From Rhododendron vialii (lineage: Eukaryota; Streptophyta; Magnoliopsida; Ericales; Ericaceae): DNA of 64,000 nt. Numbering within the stretch: the stretch's first letter is position 1; each line of letters opens with the position of its first letter. The notes beneath the pieces are model-generated. The model did not search any database, had not been told where the DNA came from, and saw nothing but the letters and a program-made list of their open reading frames with translations. Made by a program: the position numbers and the translations under genes. The stretch lies in NCBI RefSeq assembly GCF_030253575.1, contig NC_080566.1, positions 6,767,501-6,831,500 of the forward strand, read 5' to 3'. Shown here in pieces: positions 12,123 through 24,159 of this stretch.

Positions 12123-15100
12123 TTATTCGCGTGGTGATACATTCTTGAACAAGGCATACGCATCACTGTATATAGCCACCAGGTTCGAGAACAGCGCAAG
12201 GACAATCATGATGATGCATAAGATCTTGTCCTTGTTCGTTGCTATGCCGTGACGATCCCTGAAGCAGCATGCAACATTAATTTAGTGACATGCATGCATA
12301 GGTTAGTAGTAACTAAAGTTCTGGATTCTGATTTCTGAGTATAGTTTCTCCTTAAATATCCGTAACTGAAGAACATCAAACCATCAGAACACATCCAGAC
12401 AAAACATATAAACTAAGAAAAATTGGTGGGGTGGCTTGAATTTAGTGGCCCATACACAATTTATGTAAGCGTTTTAACATAGGATTTTCATCTTCTCTAG
12501 TGTAACCATCTAGGTACACGGTAGCTACGACAGAAACGATGCCTAAGATCCTGAACTCTAGCAGCATTTCTTGGAAAATCTACAACCACATATCATTTCG
12601 AAAATGGCTTTATCACAGTAATGAATTTCTTTGATTCTTAAAAAAAAGTGTATGATGCAGATGACGGCTTGGATTCCCAAATCAACTTCCCATCGCGAAG
12701 GTATTTAGAGTGAAGCACCCGAGCCCATAATGAATTTCTTTACTTGCATGCTTTAAATTGTGCATGGTTCCTCGGATACATGGAGCATTGAAACAGGTCC
12801 TAGGGTGCTTCATGAGTTCTTTCAAAATCGAACAATAATAATCTTTCATACTATTCCTAGTGCTGTTATTGCCTGCAATACTCAAATGGATAACACTTCT
12901 AAGGTAGTCTTCCTCTTCCAAAACAGTCACGAAACCCGAGTGTGAAAATTCTCCTTCTCCTACTACAAATCCCATAGAAAAAGTCCACTGATCTTACCAT
13001 AGGTCATTCATATCCAATATAACCGTGGTTTTGTTTTCTCAACGAATTAAAACCTTCACATTCAAACTCGAAAACCTATAATAACAAACTCTATAGCTAA
13101 TTGCAGCAGGGACAAAGTAGCTTACCTGACAGTAATGGCAGCAGGAAAGATGAAGCCAATGCAAACTGCAGCAGTTGCTCCCGTGAATTGGAAAGCAACC
13201 CAAATGCTGGGTATGAAATTTGCACCAAAAAAGATTAGAGTAACAAGCCCAATGGTGATCAATGCAAATCTCAAGTTGTCTAATACCAAAGGCATAGCAG
13301 AGGGAAAGAGAAGGCCATCCAGGTTTAACCGTAATGGATAGAAGACAATGGGAAACACAAGCATGAGGTGGCCCACATAGCTAACGCGAACAACATCATT
13401 AAGGAGAGAGCCATATGGAATGCCAAGGTTGGCATCAAAGTTGGCAAGCACGTCATCAAGAGTTGCATCACCAAATAGGAGAAACCCAAATAGGCTTATC
13501 ATTACATACACAGTTGCGCATAGAGCAAGTGAGGATCGCACAACCCCTTTGATCTGGGTATTGTCTTCAAGTTCATTGTCTATTGAGTGAACTGCAAAAT
13601 TATCGTGTTCCCACAAACTTCAGTCCATTATTTAATCATTTCATAAAAGGCGACACTACTTCGTTTCCAAGCGGATTTGAATCTCAACCCTATCCTTGCA
13701 ATATAAATAGATTGAATAGACTTTTTAGCTCAATATTACTTCAAAATCGCCAATTCTGAGTTAGAAATTGCATTTAATTAACTTCTCTCTTAATGTAACA
13801 ATAACCCAAATTAAAAAAATGGAGAATGCAAATAGTCCTCCGTCATATGTGTTGCTACAATATAGAAATTCAGACTATTAGCTTGATAGTGGCTACATAC
13901 TGTTGGGTCCATTCCCCAATAGCTCAAGCTATTTTCTGTAATTGTAAACTGTTGCTCGCGTTGGTGCACCTTGTTCAAATTAAGCCTCATTGTCTTTCCA
14001 CTTGAGACTTTCGCATCCCAGGGAAGTGATGACTTGATGTACAGAATTCTTATTGTGTTTCAAAGAAGTTAATTATTTCCATATTCATGGCGCTGAATTC
14101 AAAATGATAATAACAACATGCTCCGGATCAAAACCTTGAAAATCTAAGTAGCAAGATGCTCAGACAATCGTACAAAGGAAAAGTCAGTCAGTGTACCGTT
14201 GTAATGGCAGATGTATGCAGTGACAAGAACAGGGACTACAGTGAAGAGGTTCAAGAATGATGTCAAATCAGTAACATTAGGAAGCAATCTGGGCATCGAA
14301 ATGCTTCCATTTATCAACTTGATAAGGGTGATTCCCACGGTAATAACAAGGAACACAACCGCCAGCCCAACTGATATGCCAGATGTGATTTTTAACGAAT
14401 CTGCAAGCAAGAAAACAACACATATGATGACAATTGACCACACTCAGAACAAAACATAGTAGGTAAAAGTAAGATAAAATTCACAACGGCTATATTTAGC
14501 AAATGAGAAAACGCCCCTTTGGTTGGAGCGTTTTGCTAAAATCAATCAAGATGGCATACCCACAGGCCACAATAATGACAGGACCCATGTAATCCCAAAC
14601 CAATGGGGGTATGGGCAGAGAAGACTTGAGACAGATCTGGCAGTATATGCACAACAATACCCAATAACTATTCTCAGGGGTTATAGTGTTTGTTATTAGT
14701 GAGTGAGGGTGTTATTGTCATTTGTATTCACTCGAAATGACCACCCTAAACACTTTACTTCTTCTAATTATCAACTATAAACTACAAGAATATGTCACAT
14801 AAATCTACCAGGATGTTGGAATGGCATACAAGATTTCTAGAATAAACATACATAATAAGAAGACCACGTAAACTGAAAGGTTACACTTTCCCCCCTGTGT
14901 CTAATTCAAGCAACTGTAATAACTATTTTTGCAGCTCTTTCTTGGGTAAGTGAACCTTCTGAGACCTATGAAACGCAAGGAGTAATTAATGGGTTATCAC
15001 TTAGAAGACGAAATATATTCTAGACTCATGAAAGTCCCTGCCTGAATTAGACCAATGAAACAATTAATTCAGCTTTAGGTGGTTAATTATGATATCAAAC

Positions 15101-16160
15101 GTGTTTAAGAAAAGAAATAGCAGCCCATACAGTACCTAGAGCTAGCTAACAAAGTCAATGGAAACAAAAGTACTGACCTATACGCTTCAAGCATGCCAAT
15201 GGAGCAAATACAACAAGGGTTGTGACTAAAAGAACAAAGCCACGTCCATTCCACCAGTGGACTCCAAACCAGCCTTCTAAAACACCAGCATGGTGAATTC
15301 CACTTGATGTCGTTCCAGAAAGCACATCACCTTCAAAAACATGATTAGGGAGAAACATTCCCTGAACTAATTAGAACCGTTCAATCAACTGGGTACCAGA
15401 AATCACACACGAATTAATAGACTATCTATACCCTTCACCGAGTAGTTACCATAGTTGTCTGGTTGTAGTTTTCAGAATAAGTAGTGCATTTTCCAGAAAT
15501 TGTTTTTCAAAACAATAAAAATCAATGAAATCGTGTTCATTTTTTAGCAGAAACTTTCAAGAAAACAAAAACATGCTCTTGATTAGGCAGAGGTTTGTAT
15601 TTTATGAAATCTTTATAAAACGATCCTAATAAAGTATACCGAACAAGTTTTTTCTGTTCTCTGAAAAAGAAAGACCTAAATTAGATTATGAAAAACTGCA
15701 AATTAAAAGGAGATTCTCTAAAATGTCTTATCTTACCTATAATGATCATATACACAATAAGTACACCAATGTTGTTGACCAAAATACATATTTGCAGACA
15801 AATCTTCCCACACTTTCCAAAGGCTTCTCCCATGACACCACCATAAGAAGTTGCTTTTGCAGCCCTACTAAATCTAAGCAGTAGCTCAATTGAAGCTTCT
15901 GCAAGGAAAGCCATGAAGATGATCATTGCAATCCCAAGAACAAGACCCAATGCTTTCATAGTTGCAGGCAAGGCCATGATTCCAGCACCAACAATTGTGG
16001 TCGACAAATTAAACACTGCCCCAGTGAAGGAAGCCCCATCAAACTCTTCACAGCCACCATGTTCCTCTTGCTTAGTAGGCAAGAGAGGCACTTTCTCATC
16101 AAGTCGGTCGCTCTTTCGTACCTTCTTATGTTTCGGTGGCTTGAGGCTTCCGATGGTCAT
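12123..16160 (-). CDS. AVT6: AVT6-type amino acid transporter (AAAP/SLC38-like)
   Basis: A multi-pass membrane transporter of the amino acid/auxin permease family. Arabidopsis AVT6 relatives sit in the vacuolar membrane and export amino acids to the cytosol. Exons on the minus strand are 16160-15737, 15330-15178, 14400-14197, 13591-13126 and 12258-12123; all junctions are GT..AG and keep frame. The product is 460 residues, normal for the family. The ATG at 16160 opens MTIGSLKPPKH. A basic hydrophilic N-terminus with a PLLP motif precedes the first membrane segment, which has the family signature VGAGIMALP. Later conserved stretches include GWFGVHWWNGR, YICHYN, FGFLLFG, LMLVFPIVFYPLRL and a C-terminal helix ending in ALFKNVSPRE. 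No disruption was seen. The subgroup within AVT6 and the substrate are not determinable here. Confidence 0.93.
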
Positions 16161-17400
16161 CCTCAACTTACTTAATTAAACACCCAAGTAAAACTAGCAC
16201 TACGAGTATATGTGAAAGAGCTCAAATTTCTTGAATTTTGTTCCCCAGGAAATCTGTACCAAAGACAGGGGAAAAACTCTTACGATTCATCTATTAAACC
16301 ACAAGATGTTACGAGATTGGTACTAAAAATCCAACATAGTGAAAGTTTCAAACAGTTCTTGATCGAAAATCGATAAATAATTAATACTATAACAAATCCA
16401 CTGATTACTGAACATATGACTTTTCGGATCAAACACGAAGGTATACAAATCCAAAACCAAACCACCAAAAATTGAAAAGCCTGGTTTGCTGCAAGAAGGG
16501 GCTAAAGTTAAAAGTACTCGAAACATTTCCTACGAGTAGAAACTGGCAAAACCAGATCCTAACTGTTGAGCAATGAACCAAATCACACAAACACGATAAC
16601 AATGAAACAAACCATCACTAGAAGAAATTACTATGTGTATACACATGATAGGCAAACTTGCCTATGTTCAACGCTCATACCAGCTTTGGTAATAGTACTC
16701 CATCTGTCCCCAATTATTAGTCTCTTTTGAGAGCCGTGCCAACAGTTGGACCAAAAATGATGTATATTCGTCCAGAATTTTTCAATATTTTTTACGCTAA
16801 CTGAGATCTTTTGAACTGTGTTAAAAAGTTGTTACAAGGATATGCTTTTTTTTTTTATCCGAACATTAGCACGGCTCCCAAAACAGACTAACAATCAGAG
16901 ACGGAGGAAGTATCAATAAAGAAGAAGGGTAGAACCTACTGTAATACCCTTAGCCAGCTAAGTTTGATCCGCAAATGCCTCGTGAGGTATCCAGTACTAA
17001 TCCGTCTCCACAAACCCAACATCTAAATCTACTAAAGCAAATGAAAATCAATGGAACCATTTCATTACTATGATTGCGACAAAAACCCAAAAAGCACATG
17101 AAAATCAGAAGCTACAAAAAAAAAAAAAAAACCCAAAAAGCACAACTAAACCACAAAAAAGCTGTACATATCTACCTGAAATTATGCGAAAGAAACTATC
17201 AAGAAAACAGTTCAATTAAAAGAAGGTAGTCCCAGAAATGAAAAGGTCCAATCGAGCTCTGAAATCACAAGAACAATCAAAAGATGACGATTCCAGTCAA
17301 ACCCACAAAAAATTTACAGATACAGAGAACGACCCAGATCGAATATTGTTGTTTCCTTGTGAATTCTGGAGCTTTGGCTCCAAGTATATAAAGAAAGGAG
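16161..17400 (-). promoter_or_regulatory. 5' leader and candidate core promoter of the AVT6-type gene
   Basis: The minus strand reads TTTATATACTTGG at about 17383-17395, a plausible TATA box. That would put the start of transcription near 17350-17360 and a leader of more than 1 kb before the ATG at 16160, so a 5' UTR intron is likely. A Stowaway-like MITE lies in this interval. Exact UTR exons cannot be fixed from sequence alone. Confidence 0.4.
16698..16910. mobile_element. Stowaway-like MITE
   Basis: The ends pair as CTCCATCTGTCCCC on the left and GAGACGGAGGAAG on the right. The pairing continues inward (GAGAGCCGTGC against GCACGGCTCCC). TA lies on both sides (16696-16697, 16911-16912), the Tc1/mariner target duplication. 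Length is 213 bp and it is non-coding. It sits in the probable 5' leader or its intron of the AVT6-type gene. Confidence 0.85.
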
Positions 17401-17767
17401 GACAAAAAGCCTTACCCAAAAAAAAAAAAAGAGGACAAAAAGATGGTAAAAGCTTCACGTAATGTACTACTACTAATAACCTATGACTTGAATACGTACT
17501 GTTTAGATATACGATTTGACTGGAGAGAAGACGCCAACTGATGACGCGGTGACAGAGACCTGAAATTCAGGTGGAACTATTGGGTTAGATTCAAACGCGG
17601 CGGCCCGACAATGAGAAGATAAGGAATACAACTATACAAGTAGAAGACGGTGAAATTATCCAATGGTTCAGGAGCACCGTATGTTCTGATTACTTCACAA
17701 TCATATATTCACGAATCCACGACTGAGTTTATGGAAGTACATTTTGCATCCCTACATTTTGCATATA

Positions 17768-18904
17768 ATGTCACTTTGCCCCTCACACTTTCAATTTTAC
17801 TTGTCAAAACCTCACACTTTTGTTAGGGTCAGTGATACTAGGATGAAATATTTCACCATCGTAAAAGTTGATATAATCTAAAATTTGAAGACGCAACTAT
17901 CCTCCCTCGTCTCTCATCCGTTCAACCTCTTTTAAAAATTCAAGTGGAATAGTTCTCTCTTTAACAAGTTTAGAAATACTTTTTCAAGTAACCTTGCACC
18001 TCTTTTGCAACAAGTCACCATATATTAACTGCAAAAGGTTGACCTGGTGGTGAAGGCTTGAGAGTAAGGGGATTGCTCTCTCCTAAGATATCAGGTTTGA
18101 AATCCCTTAGGTCCTATTAACTCTTTTGGAGTCAGTCTATGCAGAGCTTTACTTTAGCTTTAATTGAAACTTCCGCAAGCAGATGATTGGATTGTTCCCC
18201 CAAAATTAATCGAGGTGCGCAAAAGCTAGCTCGGACACTTAAGTTATTAAAAATAAAACAAGTCACCATATGTTTTATGAAAAAAAATATTTATACATTT
18301 TTTTAGTACAACAACTATATTCTTTTATTTAAATTAATAATTATAAAAAAATAACCACGTAACTTTTTTTTTGTTTGGATTTAGTTATCAAAAACTCAGC
18401 ATACCAACCTATGAATTATGGGTTTGAGTCAGAGAATAGTCGCTCTATACTATCACATATAAGTTTCGTAAGCCTATTAACAGAGTCTAACCTTTTGTAA
18501 ATAAAAAGGTTACTTCTTAAGTATAACGTTTATTTTATTTTATTTTTTTGTGAAAAAGAAAAGTGACCATATAAAAGAAATTTGTGCTACATTTTTGTAT
18601 GTGAGTACACTCTAAAATTTATGTTTTAGTGCTTCAAAATACACGCAATATATATAAAAAATGGAGTGTGCAAATTTATTTCCTAAAGGGAAATGATCAT
18701 ATAACTTTTCTCTGCAAAAAAAATATGTCCACACTTTTTAGTTTTAGTATTAAAATATTTTTATATGATGGCGGAATTACTTAAACCTAGGACCACTGAA
18801 ATGAGTTTTTCCCCAATGGAAACTAACAGGGGGACATTAATACTTGACTAAAAGCGTGGGGGCTTGATAAGTGAAATTGAAAATGTTAGAGGCAAAGTGA
18901 TTTA
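17768..18904. mobile_element. Inverted-repeat DNA transposon relic (about 1.1 kb)
   Basis: The left arm TCACTTTGCCCCTCACAC plus the following AATTTTACTTGTCAA pattern is matched by the reverse complement of the right arm (GAAATTGAAAATGTTAGAGG, then CAAAGTGA) near 18865-18900. The imperfect arms are roughly 100 bp. The interior is AT-rich, has no transposase and holds a SINE (18036-18256). Non-autonomous; the superfamily is unknown. Confidence 0.6.
18036..18256 (+). mobile_element. tRNA-derived SINE
   Basis: The head GACCTGGTGGTGAAGGCTTG resembles a tRNA A box, and about 45 bp on CAGGTTTGAAATCCC resembles a B box: a pol III internal promoter. The tail holds TTAATCGAGGTGCGCAAAAG, followed by an A-rich end. 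Its tail is shared with the elements at 11392-11700, 32451-32547 and 45797-45893. It lies inside the inverted-repeat element 17768-18904, so it probably inserted later. Confidence 0.7.
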
Positions 18905-19065
18905 TTTCAGAGTTGTTCTACGCATCAAGATCTCCAACGGTCCATATCACATAGCTCAAGTATCACACGTTTGAGCTAGAGATGAGCCAATATAGTGAAT
19001 ACAACAGCCAGTTATTTGGGGCATAGCGGGACCCGCTGCCATTGGACATAAGCTTAAAGGTAGTA

Positions 19066-19481
19066 CTTCCTTCGTCATTTTTAAGGCTCTAGCTTCGTAA
19101 CTTTAATTTATCAAGGAGACACTCACTTTGTTTGATTTGCATTTTTGAAAGTTATTTTTGATGTAATGAGTGGAGAGAGATAGAGAGGAAAAAGTATTGA
19201 GAAACGTGTAAAAAGAAAAAATGAGATGAGATAAGTTGTGAACCAAACAAGGTGATTATCATTAACCTTTCAGATCAATTTTTATCTTCACTTTCTCTCC
19301 TTACCTTTTATAAAGACACCATCATTTCACTTTTATTTACTAATTTTTCAAAATAGAATTTATTTTTTAGGAGCAAAATGAAAAATATACCAATTTTTAC
19401 TTATTAACTTTACAAAATGGACACTAGGGACAACCCAAAATAAAATATTGGATTCTAAAAAAGGAACTGAGAAAGAGAGAG
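19066..19481. mobile_element. Stowaway-like MITE interrupted by a second MITE
   Basis: In reverse complement this matches the intact element at 31405-31676 almost end to end, including CTTCGTAACT near one end and TTTACAAAATGGACAC near the other, with TA on both sides. About 137 bp at 19121-19257 are extra. That insert starts ACTCACTTTGTTTGA and ends ACCAAACAAGGTG, an inverted-repeat pair of its own. Confidence 0.7.
19121..19257. mobile_element. Small nested MITE
   Basis: Absent from the otherwise matching element at 31405-31676. Its ends CACTTTGTTTG and CCAAACAAGGTG are inverted repeats. A second, reversed partial copy seems to lie at about 20820-20915 (CAAACCAAACAAAGTGATTA). Non-coding. Confidence 0.6.
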
Positions 19482-19549
19482 TAGTATTATATTCATGCTC
19501 CCCATACAAACTTCGGAAAATAAAATAATGGGTTTAGATGTAGTAGGGA

Positions 19550-19861
19550 AAAATTACTACTTCCTTATGTATGTACATGTATGTTTTGCAATATAAGAAC
19601 ACTGTGACTATGTTTTTCTCGAAGAATATATTGTTCTTTAGATTTCATGAGATTGCGTGCCATTTTAGATAGCTTTATATTTTTCGATTCATACAATTTT
19701 ATATGTGTTTTGAAAATTTTGTTTAATAAAATCAATTAAAATCTATCAAACAATATCCATATCGTACATCTTTTTAATATTTACATTGAAAGATATAAAT
19801 AATTAAAAATGACACGCTGTCCCAAAAGAGTCCAACTTTTTGAGACGAAGGGGGAGGGAGT
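19550..19861. mobile_element. Degenerate Stowaway-like element
   Basis: The right end has GTCCCAAAAGAGTCCAACTT followed by GAGACGAAGGGGGAGGGAGTA, a weathered form of the CTCCCTCCGTCCC terminus in reverse. The left end near 19550 (TACTACTTCCTT) is a plausible but weak partner. Interior AT-rich and non-coding. Confidence 0.4.
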
Positions 19862-21075
19862 AGCTCCGTCACTGCTTGAATGTAATTTATTATTAAAAGA
19901 AGTTTTCTGTTTTTGTTTGGTTGTGTATTACTGCTTAAGTACTTTATTGGGATTATATTAGCCATACAAAATACAGACCAATTGGTTGGTTTGTCCGTTT
20001 GTGGTATACAATCTTAATGGCCACTAAAGCACGCCACGCCAATTAAAAGTACCTTAATTGCTCCATCAGATCATGCAAATCACAATTTATTACATTAAAA
20101 CAAACTTGTGGTTATGGTAATGAGACAACTCCAAAGCTGCAACATTGCCTTATGAGTTACTATACTGCCTAACAAATTTATGGTGGAAAAACAACTAGAA
20201 CAAGATACAATTTGAATCAGAAAAGAACCGAATCGAACCCGAAAGTGACATATGAAACTGAAAATGTATGCGCGAGCCAAACGTTCCTGAACCATCAGCT
20301 CAATAGTCACACCACATATCTTTCTTCCAGTAGTAAAAGCATATCATGTTTACCCAGGACATAAATCTATACCTGATTAAGTTCGCCGGTTAGAGTTAAC
20401 TCAAAAGCTTTTGGGTGCCATAGTGAAAGCTTCCCTAAACTTTACATTTCTATATGATACATAACACAATGCCTCAATCAAACAATCGTGCAACAACCGG
20501 AGGTTCCATGAACAGCAACACAGGAAAAAAAAAAAAAAACATAGAACAAGTAAAAACGTGAATTTAACCGATACCCTAGAGCAGGAAAAATTCTCGTCAA
20601 TGGTTAAAAACAAATGCTGGGTTAGTAAATTGAATTAGACGTAGCAAACGCGCAGGTATTTTTCAAATAAAAGTACATTTACTGGCTACTGTGTTTCAAG
20701 GAAACGATACGACTGAAAGTAAAGCTATTCATCATGGTCCAACACTGGATATTTTTATCGGCGATGCGACAGAAAAAAATACCAAAAAAAAAACAAAATG
20801 ACACAAGTTTTTGAGAATGTTTTTTCTCTTTGCACGGTTTTCAATAAACTATTCTATCTTTCTTTCCACTCATTATATCAAATTTTTTCTCTCAAACCAA
20901 ACAAAGTGATTAATATTACAATTATAATACAAGCCACCGTGTGCATCTAATACAGCTGAAAAAGACTTATTGTACATGAATGAGACAAATAACACATACA
21001 AATCAAATGAAGGTTAAACCAACGATAAATTGATTAGACGGGAAACTATTGAATTTACATATGTGCCGGAAAACT

Positions 21076-21250
21076 ATACTCAATCCACTCCAAAAAAGTT
21101 GGACACTTTCACTATTCTAGTGCTGTGAAAAAATAGCCTGTATCTCTTAATCCGTAATATTTTTTTTATAAGTAATATGAATCTTGTTTAGTAGTAGATT
21201 TTAATTGAACATTAAACAAAATTTTGAAAATCCCATAAAACATTGGAGTA
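21076..21250. mobile_element. Possible Stowaway-like remnant
   Basis: Opens CTCAATCCACTCCAAAAAAG with GTTGGACAC nearby, which resembles degenerate Stowaway ends, and has an AT-rich interior. The right terminus near 21245 (TTGGAGTATGAA) is weak. Low certainty. Confidence 0.3.
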
Positions 21251-21460
21251 TGAATCAGAAGGTATAAATCCCTAGGTTGAGTGCTAATTGAAGACCATCT
21301 CGGCGATCTTGCAGTCCCCATAATTCCACGGCGAGGCTTGTGGAGTAACTAATATTTCTGCAAAAACCCAAAATCCATTTGGCCATGTTGGGAACCCGGG
21401 GTCCCTTAGGAACAACATGGGTGTTATCCCCATACGAGTCATCCATGTTCAGCAATGGAC
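21250..21460 (-). pseudogene. LINE RNase H-domain fragment
   Basis: The minus-strand translation includes MAKWILGFCRNISYSTSL followed by AVELWGLQD and GLQLALNLGIY, the middle of the RNase H (RVT_3-type) domain at the end of plant L1-type ORF2. It lacks both ends of the domain, contains a small insertion relative to the copy at 24180-24535, and is a relic. It travels with the duplicated flank of the F-box genes. Confidence 0.7.
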
Positions 21461-22725
21461 GGCTCAGATTTCATCTCGACAATACACGGATAGACAGCTA
21501 AGATGAAATTTGAGCCGTCCATTGCCCCATTTGTTTCAAGTTTGGTATAGGATTCCTTGGGCATTTTCCAACCTCCATAGATTCACTGCCCGGCCATTTT
21601 CTTTCTCGGTCCCATGTTGGCTATTCATTTCCACTCAAAAGCTTTGGCTGAGATGTTGTGGAAGGCTGGATGCTGCTATCAATCAGGATAGTATCGTTTT
21701 GGAAAACGGAGTTGTTGCGTGAGATCCAAACGGAGTACTTTTGGAAAATGGCTTAACACAGCAGCTGCTATCGTGTTTCAAGGACTTAATACGACTTTAA
21801 CATGAAGCTGCAGCGCTATTGTGTTTCAAGGAAACAATACGGCTTAACATGAAGCATTCCATCGTGGCCCTAGCACTGGAGAGTGTTAAGGGTGATACAA
21901 CATTAGAATTCCAAAGGATTCACCTTGTTCCATCCCAATTTGCTTCTAATCTTGCGCAATATCTGTGAACATTATATGTTTGCAGCTAATAATGTTTTAG
22001 TAACCATAATATGTTATAGACTTCTATCTACAGAAAAAGCCTCAAATTTGTGGCAAATTCCTCAACTAATAATTTGTTTAATAACCCCATCTCAGCCAAA
22101 GAGTAAACTACTCTCATTAGATAAGCAAATTCAATTTCATCAGCTGCAAATGCAGGAAATTTAGGGACAGTTCTGATCAGCAAATCCAATTTCATCAGAT
22201 GGTCACAACCAAAAATGTTTCTTGTGGTTCAGAAACCACATTGATGTGTTTCCTAACATTAGAATGACAAAGTCAGATGTACAATTAAGACAAATTTGGA
22301 AGCAAGCAAATTGCATTTAAACATACATTTAAGAAAACCCCAGTTAATTCATAAGAGTCGTTTCACATATGAAATAGTATAATTAAGACAATATTTGGAG
22401 GCAAGCAAATCCCATTATACAAAAATATACTACACAAAAGACACAAGATAAAAAAATGACAGTCCATCGTCCAAGTCATGGAACTCGAACCTTCCCTTCC
22501 TATGCATCTATTTGCATAACCGAAAAAATTGCCTTAGAAGACAGTCAAGAAGACCTCTCAGAAGCTGATTGGAACCATTCTTTTACCTTCTTCTTTTTCC
22601 AACAGCAGTATTGCAAATGACAACAACCACCTAAAGGACTTGCAAGCCCATTGCGCAAATCTTACCAGATGAGGTTTACAACGGCCCATGAAGCTATATC
22701 TTTGACTCATACATATCCATCATGC

Positions 22726-23832
22726 TCATTGCTGTCTTCTGACAGAAACCAAACTGTGTGTGTAAGGAATAACTTGCAAATTTGGTGGCGGAGGATGACC
22801 TCGTACTTGATCATGGACTTCATACTCCTTCCTTTCTTGAGTATTAAGGTTATACGACATCATCTGTCCATTGCTGCTCTCAACAAGGAACTCACCGTTT
22901 AACCGAAATCCCAATGCCCAGTCGAGTCCCTGCAAGGGTCCGATAGTGAAATTTTTAGTCCATGACACCTCCACATCCTCTTCATTCATTATCCATATGT
23001 CAAAGGATTTCTGGATTGAAAACTCCTCAGGTGGAATCAAAAAGGGGTTTACCCCCCCCTTCGGATAAATAACCATGGCAAGGGAATCGTCCAAAACAAA
23101 AAGTTTCTGTTCACTGTGGCTGTGCTCATCTAACAAGCAAACTTCTGGCACGGGCAACTCTTCAAACACCTCGTTGGACATACTAAATGCCATAATCACT
23201 GGACCATCACCTTGTCGAGGGTAGCCATGTTGAGGGTGGGCGTACCAGAAACAGTCCCCGTCCCCCGATGCATACGGATCATAGAAACAGTGGAGCCCGG
23301 ACTTGGCAGGGGACTCAGCGTCAACTTTCCTCCAAGAATCTGTTCTCAAATCGTATATTTCAATCGTTTCATCGAGTCCCCTGATGGATAAATCCGTACC
23401 CAACATGGCGAATCTGACAACTTTATAATCATCTGTGTAGGGATCATACCCGAATCCCAAATTGCTCATATGGTCACTCTTATGAGAGGGTTGAGGAAGT
23501 ACCCTGAATTCTTTCATGGAAGGGTTCCATAACACGATCGTGGAGTTGAAAGCGGATCTAGTGAGACAAACGACGCCGTTACAAGGACCCCAGATCTGCA
23601 GATGTTGAACATCTAGACCAGTGAAAGACACATCTACATCTTCAACTGGGGTTTCGTTGGGGACAAAGGACAGTACGATGCCGCCCTCGCTGCGGTCAAG
23701 GAACCGCTTGACGAGGAGGCAGTTGGTGTTTTCATCAAACAATAGGGCATTAGCAAGTGGAGTGAAGTGCAGTTGGTTCCTCTCTTGTACTCTCATGCAC
23801 ATGGGCTGGGTTCCATTTTCGTAAGCATCCAT
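22726..23832 (-). CDS. FBA-domain protein lacking its F-box (SLF-like copy 1)
   Basis: An open frame of 368 residues from the ATG at 23832 to a stop at 22726. From about residue 23 onward (LHF..., then ENTNCLLVKRFLDR) it aligns with the F-box-associated region of the four full-length paralogues. This includes GPCNGVVCLTR, NLGFGYDPYTDDYKVVRF, SFDIWIMNEEDVEVSWTK, WALGFR and the end SLVSVRR. The first 45 or so residues, the F-box that docks on SKP1, are absent and replaced by unrelated MDAYENGTQPMCMRVQERN. No F-box exon was found upstream before the LINE relic at 24180-24535. The rest is free of stops, which implies recent loss or retained function. It could be a decaying pseudogene or a substrate-binding protein unable to join an SCF ligase. 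Confidence 0.7.
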   Translation of the reverse strand: MDAYENGTQPMCMRVQERNQLHFTPLANALLFDENTNCLLVKRFLDRSEGGIVLSFVPNETPVEDVDVSFTGLDVQHLQIWGPCNGVVCLTRSAFNSTIVLWNPSMKEFRVLPQPSHKSDHMSNLGFGYDPYTDDYKVVRFAMLGTDLSIRGLDETIEIYDLRTDSWRKVDAESPAKSGLHCFYDPYASGDGDCFWYAHPQHGYPRQGDGPVIMAFSMSNEVFEELPVPEVCLLDEHSHSEQKLFVLDDSLAMVIYPKGGVNPFLIPPEEFSIQKSFDIWIMNEEDVEVSWTKNFTIGPLQGLDWALGFRLNGEFLVESSNGQMMSYNLNTQERKEYEVHDQVRGHPPPPNLQVIPYTHSLVSVRRQQ

Positions 23833-24159
23833 CCCCTTCCCAAGTCCCCCAAGATAAAATAGATTATGATTAACGAATGGCAAAAAAAAAAAGTAGGAAT
23901 TAATCTCAGGTGCCAAGAATCCCTACACACAAGAGAAACCATAGTATCAGTAAAAGTGAAAAACTAACCGATTACCTCTGCAATCATACGTAGGAAAGGA
24001 AAAAATCTATTGTCAATTGAATTAGACAGGATAGACAAGCAGCAATTTAAAAATTAAGGTAAATGTATATTACTATATATTGTGTTTCTTTTCTCTTTCT
24101 TTGGTGAAATGGAAATGCATTAAAATTAATAACCTTAGTCAAGTACCCATAACATGGAT

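Larger units (their letters stand above)
20092..22725 (-). repeat. 3'-flanking duplication block of F-box copy 1
   Basis: Downstream flank of the gene at 22726-23832, with blocks that recur downstream of the other F-box genes. For example, the segment around 20240-20440 (CTCAAAAGCTTTTGGGTGCC) matches about 52290-52480, and the segment 21900-22100 (AATGTTTTAGTAACCAT) matches copies near 24890, 32700, 46060, 53390 and 58490. No coding region of its own apart from a LINE remnant. It shows that the array arose by segmental duplication rather than by retroposition of single genes. Confidence 0.65.

Noticed and set aside
23833-23916. Upstream extension of the F-box-less protein
   Set aside because: The extension begins at TTG, not ATG, and has no similarity to the F-box of the paralogues.
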